Shown: positions 49,224 to 57,731 of the stretch, in pieces
Layout of the letters: each line of letters starts with the position of its first letter
How positions within the stretch are numbered: the first letter of the stretch is position 1
From: Theristus sp. LFF4_11
Taxonomy: Eukaryota > Nematoda > Chromadorea > Monhysterida > Xyalidae
DNA: 64,000 nucleotides
Direction: 5' to 3'
NCBI GenBank assembly: GCA_030248135.1
Contig: JASANC010004355.1
Location: forward strand, 202,403-266,402
Made by a program: the position numbers and the translations under genes
Notes under the pieces: generated by a model
Told to the model about the DNA's origin: nothing
The model's input: the letters and a program-made list of their open reading frames with translations, nothing else
Databases searched by the model: none

Positions 49224-49625
49224 ATGAAAAAGATATTAACCATGATTGCTTTAGCAGGTGCAGTATTGCCAAGTGTGGGCTTTGCAAAGTGTGACGCAGT
49301 TGAGTTAGAGCAACTATTAAGAAAAGAGCCCTATACGTTGGCCTTCAATGAATTCCAAGTATCTGCTGGCTTTGCTTATGGTGCATGGGTAACGAAATAT
49401 GACGAATTAAAGTTAAGTAGCGATCAGAAAGAAAGAAGTACATTTTTAAATTTAGGGAAACAGTACATGTCAGACGCTATGAAGTCTATCGAAGACTTAT
49501 ATGGTGTGGCCGCATCACTTCCTAGTGGTGCTTATTGTAGGAATGAAATGATGTCCTATATCAAAAAAAGTGGTGAGGACATGGTTCAATTTCACAATCA
49601 AATGGTCGCGGAGTTCGTTCAATGA
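49224..49625 (+). CDS. Exported protein, 133 aa, start of the transfer region
   Basis: Signal peptide (ILTMIALAGAVLPSVGFA). The mature part is helical, with two Cys (FAKCDAVELE and GAYCRNEM) that could pair. It overlaps the S49 peptidase gene by 4 bases. Not recognised; placement suggests a transfer-related periplasmic protein. Confidence 0.7.
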   Translation: MKKILTMIALAGAVLPSVGFAKCDAVELEQLLRKEPYTLAFNEFQVSAGFAYGAWVTKYDELKLSSDQKERSTFLNLGKQYMSDAMKSIEDLYGVAASLPSGAYCRNEMMSYIKKSGEDMVQFHNQMVAEFVQ

Positions 49626-50572
49626 AGGTTTCAGATATTGTACAAAAGCTAACAGGTTACGGTTCGAGACCCAAAGAGTCTGAATCGATAGAAACACTTG
49701 TTAAACTGTATAAGCGCCAAATGATTGCTAAGACAGTAGTTATGCTTCTTGTGCTAATTTCACTGGTGGTTCAATTAGGTTTTTCAAAAAGGCCGCCGAG
49801 TTTGACCGTTCCACACGTTGCAGTCATAAAGGTGCATGGTGCCATTGGTGGCGAAAATGGTGTTCAAGGCGTTGATGTTATTAAAGCGATAAAGGAAGCT
49901 TACAACTCACCTACTGCCAAAGGCATAATGCTAGATCTAAATTCTGGTGGTGGCTCTCCAGTTCAGGCTGAAATGGTGTATGAATATTTAATGTCTTTGA
50001 GAGACAAAGGTAAACCAATAAAAGCAATCGTACAGGAAGGCTGTATGTCAGCCTGCTACTATATTGCGTCTGCCGCAGAAAGTATTACAGCACATCGTTC
50101 GTCTGTAGTGGGGTCCATTGGGGTAAGAATGGACCTATGGGATTTCTCAGAAGTAAAAGATCGATATGGTATTGGTAAAAAAACGCTTTCAGCGGGTACG
50201 CACAAAACAATACTAGACTCATGGAGTGACAATACTATGAGTGAAGAGAGTATCGAGCTAGTAAGTAAAAATGCGATGAACCCTTTATATGAGAGTTTTG
50301 TCAGTGATGTAAAAGCAGCACGCGAAAATATTAATGAAGTGTCTTATCCCAATATTTATCAGGGGATGTTTTACAGTGCATCAAAGGCGAAGGACGCAGG
50401 TTTGATTGACCATGTTGAAAGTTTGTATTTCTTTAAAGAAAACTTCATGGACGAACTAGATGTAACCGAGTCACGAATTTACGAACAGCGTAAAAAGTCG
50501 TTTTTTGAAACACTTGGTTTTCCTTCAATTAGTGTAAACCTAAACCTACCCAACTCATCAGTAACAAGTTAG
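49622..50572 (+). CDS. S49 family peptidase (SppA/SohB-like), membrane anchored
   Basis: 316 aa. One membrane segment (residues 37-53) then a periplasmic ClpP-like domain. Ser143 in GCMSACYYIASAAE is the likely nucleophile and Lys195 in SAGTHKT the general base; GGGSPVQAE (109-117) precedes them as in SppA. Such enzymes cut leftover signal peptides or membrane proteins. Its place at the head of the traV/traC cluster suggests processing of a transfer component. Coupled to the gene before it. Confidence 0.85.
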   Translation: MKVSDIVQKLTGYGSRPKESESIETLVKLYKRQMIAKTVVMLLVLISLVVQLGFSKRPPSLTVPHVAVIKVHGAIGGENGVQGVDVIKAIKEAYNSPTAKGIMLDLNSGGGSPVQAEMVYEYLMSLRDKGKPIKAIVQEGCMSACYYIASAAESITAHRSSVVGSIGVRMDLWDFSEVKDRYGIGKKTLSAGTHKTILDSWSDNTMSEESIELVSKNAMNPLYESFVSDVKAARENINEVSYPNIYQGMFYSASKAKDAGLIDHVESLYFFKENFMDELDVTESRIYEQRKKSFFETLGFPSISVNLNLPNSSVTS

Positions 50573-50580
50573 GAGTTGTC

Positions 50581-50880
50581 ATGCTAAAAAAGTCAGTCTT
50601 TAGCGTCGGTGCTTTATTGATAGCTATGCCATTGCTATCTAACGCACAACAGTTTTCGGTTGAAGACATTGAACAACGTGCTTCTAATCTTGAAAGTAAG
50701 CGTGTAGAAGTCATAAAAAGGCTGTCCGAAAGCATTGCTCAATTAGACGTAAGAGATGTATCGGTCATACGTGTAGAAAGCTCTGTGGTAAATGAAAGTG
50801 ACTTGGGGTTGGCAGAGCTACATGGTCAGTTTCGGATTAAGTTGCAAGAGGGTGAGAGCAAATCCGACCCAAAGCAGTGA
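50581..50880 (+). CDS. Small exported protein, 99 aa
   Basis: Signal peptide (SVFSVGALLIAMPLLSNA), then a mainly helical mature part with likely coiled coil (FSVEDIEQRASNLESKRVEV). No Cys. Follows the S49 peptidase after 8 bases and ends before a strong terminator. Confidence 0.7.
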   Translation: MLKKSVFSVGALLIAMPLLSNAQQFSVEDIEQRASNLESKRVEVIKRLSESIAQLDVRDVSVIRVESSVVNESDLGLAELHGQFRIKLQEGESKSDPKQ

Positions 50881-50901
50881 AATGACTTAAAAGGTGATTC
50901 A

Positions 50902-50930
50902 AAAAGCCCCGCTTGGCGGGGTTTTTTTAT
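50902..50930 (+). terminator. Rho-independent terminator
   Basis: GC-rich stem (CCCCGC / GCGGGG, short loop) followed by seven T. Separates the S49 unit from the dsbC-like/traV/traC unit. Confidence 0.85.
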
Positions 50931-51025
50931 TGGCGATTGATAAGGCGTCAAAATCGATATCTTAACGACAAGTTGAACGATAGAAGCAGAATAGAATGGT
51001 GATAAATATAAAACAGGATTTTCTC

Positions 51026-51742
51026 ATGAAAAGATTTGTATTAACGACTATTGCTGCAATTTCCTTATCTTGTTCGGCCTATGCTAATCAAGTAGCTGCC
51101 CCTACATCTCCAGAGGACGTGGAACAAACGTTAAATAAAGTAGTGCCGCTGCCTGCAAATAAGTTGTTCTTTGCAGAAGATGGTGAATCGACATATATCT
51201 TCTCACAATCTGGCCGTTTCGTTTTTACCGGAAAGGTTTATGACACATGGCAAAAAAAGTACATCGAGAATAAAGCTGATGCGCTTAATAGCCATACTGT
51301 GCGGTTAGAAGAAATTGGCTTCCCACCAGAGCTTCTAGGTGCAATCCATACCAAGCAAAAAGGTCAGGTTGATGCAATTGTGATAACTGACCCTAATTGT
51401 TCAGCATGTAAAGCGATATACGACGACATTGAGGATGCCCTACCTGATTCGCGGGTTGCGTATGTGCTTACAAACTTAGTAGGCGGTGAGGACTCAGTAG
51501 ATGCAATTACAGAAATGTATTGCGCAACAAGCGATGAAGATGCAGTTGAAAAACTCAAAGGCGACGATGACATCGAGCTAGTTTACGACAACGATTGTGA
51601 TGAAACCCGACTGCTTAAAAATATTCAGCTAGCAACATTGCTGGATGTTCAGCGATTGCCGGTGGTTATTAACTCGGTTGGCAGAATCCAACAAGGGGTT
51701 CCGGCAGACTTAGAAGCATTTTTAGGAGAAGGCCGTGAATAA
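51026..51742 (+). CDS. DsbC-like periplasmic thioredoxin-fold protein of the transfer system
   Basis: 238 aa from ATG 51026 (AGGA seven bases upstream). Signal peptide (FVLTTIAAISLSCSAYA). Active site DPNCSACKA (Cys125, Cys128) and cis-Pro loop RLPVVI; the N-terminal half is the DsbC-type dimerisation part. F-type transfer clusters often carry such a protein (TrbB or DsbC) to isomerise disulfides in TraV, TraU or TraN. It overlaps traV by 8 bases. Confidence 0.8.
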   Translation: MKRFVLTTIAAISLSCSAYANQVAAPTSPEDVEQTLNKVVPLPANKLFFAEDGESTYIFSQSGRFVFTGKVYDTWQKKYIENKADALNSHTVRLEEIGFPPELLGAIHTKQKGQVDAIVITDPNCSACKAIYDDIEDALPDSRVAYVLTNLVGGEDSVDAITEMYCATSDEDAVEKLKGDDDIELVYDNDCDETRLLKNIQLATLLDVQRLPVVINSVGRIQQGVPADLEAFLGEGRE

Positions 51743-52370
51743 AATATTAAAGACAAGCTTGTGTCTTGTTGCCATTTCTCTTTTAGGTGGTTGTGCAGGT
51801 ATGTCCGTTGGTGAAAAGGAGTCATGTGGTTTAGTACCAACAGGTGCGACATGTGTAAGTGCAAAAGATGTTTATCTAATGACGAATCATCGAGAGCATC
51901 TAGAAAATATGTCTCCAGAAGAGCTGCAAGCGTTGCGAGAAAGGGCTACTGGAAAACAGTCTGCACCATATCAAGCGACGGATGAAAAACCTACGCTTTC
52001 AGAATTCTTTGGCATCGGCTCCAGTGATGATAAAGACGGAAAGATGGTGAAGGTTGACCCAAAACCTTTGGTAAATACCAACGAAGTAGTTAGTAACGAC
52101 GGCTTAAAAAATGCGAAAGACATTAAACTGAAAGAAATGCTTATCGATGAGCAGTCAGTATATCGCACACCCGCAAAAATGCTCCGCATGCAGTTCGCGA
52201 AATGGGAAGACCAATCAGGCCGATTGCATGACCCCGGTAAAATCTATGTTGAAATCGAAGGTCGTAAATGGATTACAGGCAGACAGCAAGTCTCAAATCC
52301 TAAGATTATTACCCCTCTAGAAGTAAGGCGTGCTGTAGATAAGAAAGCTAAAAACGTCTCGGGTAAATAA
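51735..52370 (+). CDS. traV: TraV-like outer-membrane lipoprotein of the type IV secretion core
   Basis: 211 aa. Lipobox LGGC with Cys20 as the lipid-modified residue. The next two Cys (CGLVPTGATC, 31 and 40) are the short pair typical of TraV. The C-terminal part (GRLHDPGKIYVEIEGRKWIT) also fits. TraV links TraK and TraB into the outer-membrane core. traK, traB and the rest are not in this window. Confidence 0.85.
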   Translation: MNKILKTSLCLVAISLLGGCAGMSVGEKESCGLVPTGATCVSAKDVYLMTNHREHLENMSPEELQALRERATGKQSAPYQATDEKPTLSEFFGIGSSDDKDGKMVKVDPKPLVNTNEVVSNDGLKNAKDIKLKEMLIDEQSVYRTPAKMLRMQFAKWEDQSGRLHDPGKIYVEIEGRKWITGRQQVSNPKIITPLEVRRAVDKKAKNVSGK

Positions 52371-52379
52371 GGAGTAGCA

Positions 52380-54932
52380 ATGGGTATCTTCCAATCATCT
52401 GCAAAGCTCGCGGAAAAAATAACACGTAAACACTGTCCCGGTGACCTTTTTCCCTATATTGACTATATGGAAGAGGACAAGATCTTTGTCTTGGACGACG
52501 GCTACATTGGGGCTGTATGGGATTGCCGTCCAATCAACGGAACCGCTAAAGAAATCGAAGATGTAGTAAATAGTCTTTTAAACAAGGACTACCCTGAAGG
52601 GGTGTGCATGTCATTCATGCTATTCGCATCTCAAAACATCGCAGATTTTAAACATTCTTATCAGGTAATGCGTGGTGGACGTGTTGAAGACAGCGAGCTA
52701 AATAACCTTTATAGCGGCATCAGTAGAGGGGTAGTGGATTGGTTAGATGAGGGCGTTAAAAAACCACTAAACAAGTCTGGCATGAAGATGCGTAATTACG
52801 ATCTTTATATCAGCTTTAAAATGCCTGTAAGCAAGAAAAAGCGAAAAGAAGACTTTGTTTCAGCACGAGAAATGTACCAGTTCAGGAAGTTTATGAACAT
52901 CATGGATGGTGCATTGACCTCTGCCAAGCTAATGCCAAGAATATTGGATGAAGAGGGCCTTCTATATAAATTGCAATCAATATTCAATTGGTCAGATCGC
53001 GCTCCTTGGAGAAAGGGGAGGGCGAATGTTGATGCATCTCGCACTATGAGAGAGCAAATATTTGATATTGGTAACGGCATTCGTGTAGATGATGAAGGTG
53101 GCACAATTTCTGTCAAAGACAAAGTAATAACGCCATTCTCAGTAAGTGCTCCACCAAACTACATGTTCTTTGGCCGAATGATAAACCTGACAGGTGACTG
53201 GGAAAAGGGTATTGAGGGTTACTTTGATAACTATGCTCATGTTCTGAATATAGAATTTCCAGATAGAAAAAAGGCAATGCGCCGATTCTCTAATTCACGC
53301 GGAGCGTTAAAGCACCAAGTAAATGTTGGTTTAGCCAAGCTTAATGAACGTATCAAACTTCAAGCTGATGACTTCGATAAGCTCTACCAGAAGATTGAAG
53401 TAGATAAGGAAAAACTCATTGAATGGAGCCTTCACTTTCTAACCTTCACTGATAAAGATGAAGATATAGAGGGGAAAGCCGAAGACTTTATGAACTATCT
53501 AAAGTCTCGTGGGTTTAGTGTTGAGCAGGACCAAGGTATAGCATTGCCTTTGATTATGAACTGTATGCCATTGGTGGCAAATACAGCCCGTAATAAATTC
53601 CTTGATCGAATGAATAAAGACACATCCAGTGTTGCTGGTTTCTTCATGCCGATATATGCGTCATGGCGTGGGAACGCGTTTTACAATCCAATGATGCCGT
53701 ACATCACAAGAACGGGGCAATTATTCGGGTTTAACCCATTCATCTCTGATACCAACTACAACATGCTGGTTTGTGCAACCTCAGGGGCCGGTAAGTCATT
53801 CTGGACGAATGGATACGTGGCCAACCTCCTTACGAGCGGTAAAACTACCGTTAATGGCCTATTAACCAAAGAAGGGATGGAAGACAAGTCTCGTCACCCT
53901 CTTGATGGCGGCATTGTTTATATCATAGACGTTGGTGGTTCATACGCGAAACTGTGTGACCTTTATAAGGGTCAGAACCTTCAATTTAATAATGATTTCG
54001 ACTACTCGCTTAACCCTTGGCCCATGGTAGATGAATGGGAAGGTGAAGAGGGTATGGCTGAGATGGTTTTCCAAATTCACGCGCTAATGGCGTTTGAGGT
54101 GGGAGAGCCAGATGCATTCCAAACATCTCGCTTGAGAAGCATCATTAACCAAGTCTGGAATGAGAAAGCACGAGAAGCGCATATTGATGATGTGGCCAAG
54201 TTGTGTCTTGCAGATGAAGACCGTCGTGTTCGCGATATGGGTCACCAGCTTAAAGAGTTCTGCCCCGGTGGAACCAACTATCGCTATTTTAGAAAGGACA
54301 AAAAACCTGTTAACTTCAACAGTAACTTTGTACTGGTAGAGCTCGAAGAACTTAAGTCGAAACCTCACTTACAAAAGATTGTACTTTTACAGGTGTTCTC
54401 TAACATTCAATTCTCGATGTATCTGGGCGATAAAAATCGACGTAAGAGCCTGATTATTGATGAAGGTTGGGAATGGATTAAAGGTGATAACAAAATCGTT
54501 GGTAACTTCCTAGAGACCGGTTGGAGACGTTTCAGGAAGTACAATTCCAACGGAATACTAATCACTCAGAGCTATAGGGATACGAAGCAATCTTCAGTTG
54601 GTGAAGCACTGTCTACGAACTCAAAGTGGAAGATGATTCTTAAACAGGGTTCTGGAGAAGTTAAGAAGATGCAGCAAGAAAAAATGCTGGATGTTACTGA
54701 CTCTCAATATGAACTAATGAGCACCGTAGCGACGGTACCGAAGCAGTATTCAGAGATATACATTGATGGTGGAGATGCCAGTGAAGTAGTTAGGTTTATC
54801 GTACCTCGCTTCGAGCAACTGCTTTATACAACTGCGCCGGAAGAAGTAGCGGCCATACAGAAATATACTAAGAAAGGCCTGTCTCTGATTGAAGCGATTA
54901 GAGAGGTTATGAAAGACGAAGGTTCTTCATAA
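52380..54932 (+). CDS. traC: TraC-like type IV secretion ATPase
   Basis: 850 aa, normal for the family. Walker A ATSGAGKSFW at about residues 466-475, Walker B KSLIIDEGWEW at about 690-700, and a C-terminal RecA-like half. TraC (VirB4) energises pilus assembly and DNA transfer at the inner membrane. It starts 9 bases after traV. Probably the last gene of this transcript, since about 90 bases follow before the next start. Confidence 0.93.
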   Translation: MGIFQSSAKLAEKITRKHCPGDLFPYIDYMEEDKIFVLDDGYIGAVWDCRPINGTAKEIEDVVNSLLNKDYPEGVCMSFMLFASQNIADFKHSYQVMRGGRVEDSELNNLYSGISRGVVDWLDEGVKKPLNKSGMKMRNYDLYISFKMPVSKKKRKEDFVSAREMYQFRKFMNIMDGALTSAKLMPRILDEEGLLYKLQSIFNWSDRAPWRKGRANVDASRTMREQIFDIGNGIRVDDEGGTISVKDKVITPFSVSAPPNYMFFGRMINLTGDWEKGIEGYFDNYAHVLNIEFPDRKKAMRRFSNSRGALKHQVNVGLAKLNERIKLQADDFDKLYQKIEVDKEKLIEWSLHFLTFTDKDEDIEGKAEDFMNYLKSRGFSVEQDQGIALPLIMNCMPLVANTARNKFLDRMNKDTSSVAGFFMPIYASWRGNAFYNPMMPYITRTGQLFGFNPFISDTNYNMLVCATSGAGKSFWTNGYVANLLTSGKTTVNGLLTKEGMEDKSRHPLDGGIVYIIDVGGSYAKLCDLYKGQNLQFNNDFDYSLNPWPMVDEWEGEEGMAEMVFQIHALMAFEVGEPDAFQTSRLRSIINQVWNEKAREAHIDDVAKLCLADEDRRVRDMGHQLKEFCPGGTNYRYFRKDKKPVNFNSNFVLVELEELKSKPHLQKIVLLQVFSNIQFSMYLGDKNRRKSLIIDEGWEWIKGDNKIVGNFLETGWRRFRKYNSNGILITQSYRDTKQSSVGEALSTNSKWKMILKQGSGEVKKMQQEKMLDVTDSQYELMSTVATVPKQYSEIYIDGGDASEVVRFIVPRFEQLLYTTAPEEVAAIQKYTKKGLSLIEAIREVMKDEGSS

Positions 54933-55019
54933 TATTCTATGGAATATTGAGGCCATCAAACTTATGCTTGCTGGCCTCATACACTCTACCGCAGACACTA
55001 GTTAGATTGACTGGATATT

Positions 55020-55274
55020 ATGAATACAGTTCAAACCTACACCTCTTTTAACAAAGGTGCTAAACGAAAAGACCGTAGAGAGCATCTTAAGCTATGTGGT
55101 TATGAACGCATTGCCGATATAGACCCTGCTCTTGGTAAGCCAAGAGAATTAGCGATAGAGCGTCTTAATGCAAAGTCTGAAATCGCTGGTGGGCAGTATC
55201 ACGGCGTCTATCTGCAAAATATAAAGGGTATGGATGGCAACATAGGCTATTCATTGTATGCAAAAGAAAAATAG
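55020..55274 (+). CDS. Hypothetical basic protein, 84 aa
   Basis: Lys/Arg-rich soluble protein (FNKGAKRKDRREHLKLCGYE). No motif recognised. Precedes the nuclease-fold gene by 3 to 15 bases depending on the start used there. Confidence 0.6.
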   Translation: MNTVQTYTSFNKGAKRKDRREHLKLCGYERIADIDPALGKPRELAIERLNAKSEIAGGQYHGVYLQNIKGMDGNIGYSLYAKEK

Positions 55275-55289
55275 AAATTGGAATGCCAA

Positions 55290-55766
55290 GTGTCTTCAGC
55301 GTTACATGACCTCTTATGCATTAGAGCTAGTAAGTTTTTACAAAATAACGGTTTTGCAGTCTCATTCGATGATCGTTTCGAAGCAGCGGTGGACACTGGT
55401 GAACGGCCCGACGCACTAGGGTTTAGAAATGGTGTTAGCTGTTTAATCGAAGTTAAAGTATCACGTTCCGATTTTTTAGCAGATAAAAAAAAGCGATTCA
55501 GACAAAACCCATCTTTAGGGATGGGAGATTGGCGTTTCTATCTTTCACCTCCAGACGTTGTGCGCGTAAATGATTTGCCTGAAGGTTGGGGGTTATTGCA
55601 CGCAACCAGCAAACAAATCAGGAAAGTACATGGGTGGCCGCCAAACACCCAGTGGTATTCGGCGAAACCTACATGCGCGAATAAACAAGCAGAGTGCGAT
55701 TATCTCTACAGCGCTTTGAGACGAATTAAGCTAGCAGGCTATTTAGATACTGCATTCATAAAATAG
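55290..55766 (+). CDS. PD-(D/E)XK nuclease-fold protein
   Basis: About 158 aa, from GTG 55290 (GGA eight bases before); a TTG at 55278 is the alternative. The core GERPDALGFRNGVSCLIEVK (Asp, then Glu-x-Lys) gives the PD-(D/E)XK metal site. SRSDFLADKKKRFRQNPSLG and MGDWRFYLSPPDVV are shared by a family common in phages and plasmids. Nucleic-acid cleavage is inferred; target unknown. Confidence 0.72.
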   Translation: MSSALHDLLCIRASKFLQNNGFAVSFDDRFEAAVDTGERPDALGFRNGVSCLIEVKVSRSDFLADKKKRFRQNPSLGMGDWRFYLSPPDVVRVNDLPEGWGLLHATSKQIRKVHGWPPNTQWYSAKPTCANKQAECDYLYSALRRIKLAGYLDTAFIK

Positions 55767-55773
55767 AACACAA

Positions 55774-55800
55774 AAAAACCTAGCTTTAGCTAGGTTTTTA
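55774..55800. terminator. Bidirectional terminator between convergent genes
   Basis: Stem AACCTAGC / GCTAGGTT with loop TTTA. Seven A precede it and TTTTTAG follows, so it can stop both the nuclease-fold gene and dsbC. Confidence 0.85.
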
Positions 55801-55820
55801 GTTTGATGTGTTGGTCTGAT

Positions 55821-56525
55821 TTACTCAGATAGGCCAATTGTTTTTGCAATCTGACTTGGAGGTTGTGCGCCTGTAATCGTTTGTAAATTATCTGCTACGA
55901 TAAGTGGCGTTCCTCGCACATTAAACATGTCACCAGCTTTGTACATTTTATCAATTTTGTTATCACAAACTGCCGTCGGTACTGGTTGTCTTGCAAATGC
56001 TGCATCGAACGCAGCTTTTTTATCGTCAGCACACCAAACGTCACGGTTAACGGCATATCCAGAACCTGAAGTGCCTGAACGTGGGTATGCGATATAACGC
56101 ACTGTGATACCTAATTCATTAAGCTCAGGAATCGATTGGTGCAGTCTGCCGCAGTAACCACAAGTCACATCTGTAAATACGCTAATCACGCGCTTCTCAT
56201 TTTCCGCTTTGTATACAACCATGTCGTCGGCCAATACTTCTAAAGCGTTAGCCTTGATGGGCTTAAAACGTTCAGACGTATAGTTTTTAAAGCCTTCACC
56301 AAAATCATAGATTTGGCCTTGAATAAAATGCTCACCGTCTTCTGTTGCGTAGTAAATACCCTTAGGCGTTACTATCTGTTTAACGCCAGATACAGGTGAG
56401 TCTTCAATTGCCATTATTTCGAAAGGGAAAAGCTTACTAAACTTATCCTCAATGATGGTGTTGGCAACGGCGCTGGCGCTTAGCAATGAGGCTGAAAGAA
56501 CAGCGGTAGCAAGAAGTCGTTTCAT
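55821..56525 (-). CDS. dsbC: Disulfide isomerase DsbC
   Basis: 234 aa, a full-length DsbC. Signal peptide (LLATAVLSASLLSASAVA), N-terminal dimer domain, active site DVTCGYCGRL (Cys122, Cys125), second Cys pair (DVWCADD, TAVCDNK) that stabilises the fold, and cis-Pro RGTPLIV. It rearranges wrong disulfides in exported proteins. It is turned against the surrounding transfer genes and has its own shared-type promoter. Confidence 0.9.
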   Translation of the reverse strand: MKRLLATAVLSASLLSASAVANTIIEDKFSKLFPFEIMAIEDSPVSGVKQIVTPKGIYYATEDGEHFIQGQIYDFGEGFKNYTSERFKPIKANALEVLADDMVVYKAENEKRVISVFTDVTCGYCGRLHQSIPELNELGITVRYIAYPRSGTSGSGYAVNRDVWCADDKKAAFDAAFARQPVPTAVCDNKIDKMYKAGDMFNVRGTPLIVADNLQTITGAQPPSQIAKTIGLSE

Positions 56526-56555
56526 AGTCTTTCCTTCAAAATTGATGACATGCAG

Positions 56556-56582
56556 ATATTAACTGGAATATTGATACTGCAA
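56556..56582 (-). promoter_or_regulatory. Shared-type plasmid promoter (dsbC)
   Basis: -35 TTGCAG (56577-56582), 15 bp, -10 TAATAT (56556-56561). No operator seen. Confidence 0.6.
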
Positions 56583-56677
56583 CCTCTTTAAGCTAGTTAA
56601 ATCGGGCTCTTAATAACCAACGATGCTTCTAATGACGTGGATAATACTTGAAAGTAAAAACAACTTGAGAGTTTCTA

Positions 56678-57427
56678 ATGTTAAAAAAAGCTCTGTGTTT
56701 GATAGCTGCGTGCGTAATAAGCGCGAACACCATGGCTTCCCTTTCCAATGCAGAATCTACTATTAGTGTAAAGGAAGGAAAGGTCTCAATAGAGATATAT
56801 TCCGAACCAAGCACCATTGTTTATTTAGACGGATTGAGTGTCATAACTGAAGGGGGGATTGCTTCGACCGATTACCCTGAAGCACAAGCACATCGTTTTA
56901 TTAGAGAAGATGTGATTGGGTATAGGGGTGGCTTGAACATGGGGGTGAACATCTTCAATGTAAAGGAGGATGAGCTTAACGTCATTGTTAAATACAAATC
57001 CTGTGACCTTGTAAAAGAAGTGTGTTTCCCGCCTCAGCAGGATGTCCATCGTATAAGTAAAAACAGATTGGACACTCATTCAAAAAGTGATGCTCCGAAC
57101 CTTAAAATCCCTATTACTGAAGTTGATAGTTTGAGGAAGCGAGTAAACGAACGCATTAGCTATGAACGAAACCCTTACCTTCTTTTAGTTGAGAAGGGAT
57201 GTCTTCAGTGCAAATTAGCGCTCGATGAAGTGCTACCAACCCTTCCTAGTTCAGGTATGGATTTATACATATTTGAAGATGCATTTACATCAGAGAGTTC
57301 AGGTTACCTAGCTGATATTGCGACACCTGAAGGGATCATGATTTTCAAAATAAACAACGACGCAACAATATTAGATAGTGTCGGTGGCTTAAACGATAAA
57401 AAAGAACTTCTTAGGTATTTCTTATGA
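56678..57427 (+). CDS. DsbD-like periplasmic protein lacking the membrane domain
   Basis: 249 aa. Signal peptide, then a beta-rich domain containing YKSCDLVKEVCFPP (Cys109, Cys116), close to the DsbD alpha-domain motif YQGCxxxGLCYPP. A thioredoxin-like domain with VEKGCLQCKL (Cys175, Cys178) follows, as in the DsbD gamma domain. The eight-helix beta domain that normally brings electrons across the membrane is absent. It might pass electrons between periplasmic partners or depend on a separate membrane protein. It overlaps the next gene by 4 bases. Confidence 0.65.
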   Translation: MLKKALCLIAACVISANTMASLSNAESTISVKEGKVSIEIYSEPSTIVYLDGLSVITEGGIASTDYPEAQAHRFIREDVIGYRGGLNMGVNIFNVKEDELNVIVKYKSCDLVKEVCFPPQQDVHRISKNRLDTHSKSDAPNLKIPITEVDSLRKRVNERISYERNPYLLLVEKGCLQCKLALDEVLPTLPSSGMDLYIFEDAFTSESSGYLADIATPEGIMIFKINNDATILDSVGGLNDKKELLRYFL

Positions 57428-57711
57428 AAATAGAAAATGTAAAAAGAGTTAAAAAAAGTGCGCTAAATAGCAATGTAAACAAGACGGTTTCTGGTCTGTT
57501 TGGTGTGCTTGGTATGTACATGTTGTTCATTAATCTTGCGGTTTATGGCAATTTGGTTCCATTGTGGATTGTGGGATTGTCTCTTGTAGCGTTGCTATTT
57601 CTCCCATTGACGAAGGTGGAAGATGCCCAAGGCAGGCAATATCTAGCGTATTGGGGGATTGTATTTAAACCGTTATCTGGAGAAGCATTTAATGGGATTT
57701 CACAACGCTAG
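57424..57711 (+). CDS. Small membrane protein, 95 aa
   Basis: Basic N-terminus then two membrane segments (GLFGVLGMYMLFINLAVYG, LVPLWIVGLSLVALLFLPL). Coupled to the DsbD-like gene. Too small to replace the DsbD beta domain and without Cys in the helices. Role unknown. Confidence 0.7.
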   Translation: MKIENVKRVKKSALNSNVNKTVSGLFGVLGMYMLFINLAVYGNLVPLWIVGLSLVALLFLPLTKVEDAQGRQYLAYWGIVFKPLSGEAFNGISQR

Positions 57712-57731
57712 AGCAGTTACGCTCTAGCGTT
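57704..57731. terminator. Terminator hairpin shared by two convergent genes
   Basis: 11-bp stem AACGCTAGAGC / GCTCTAGCGTT. Both convergent stop codons lie inside it (57709-57711 on plus, 57717-57719 on minus), so the stem encodes the last residues of both proteins. Confidence 0.75.

Noticed and set aside
617..56582. Shared promoters as sigma-54 or sigma-32 type
   Set aside because: The GG/GC -24/-12 spacing of sigma-54 is absent, and the -10 half does not match the CCCCAT of sigma-32; TANNNT boxes fit sigma-70 better.
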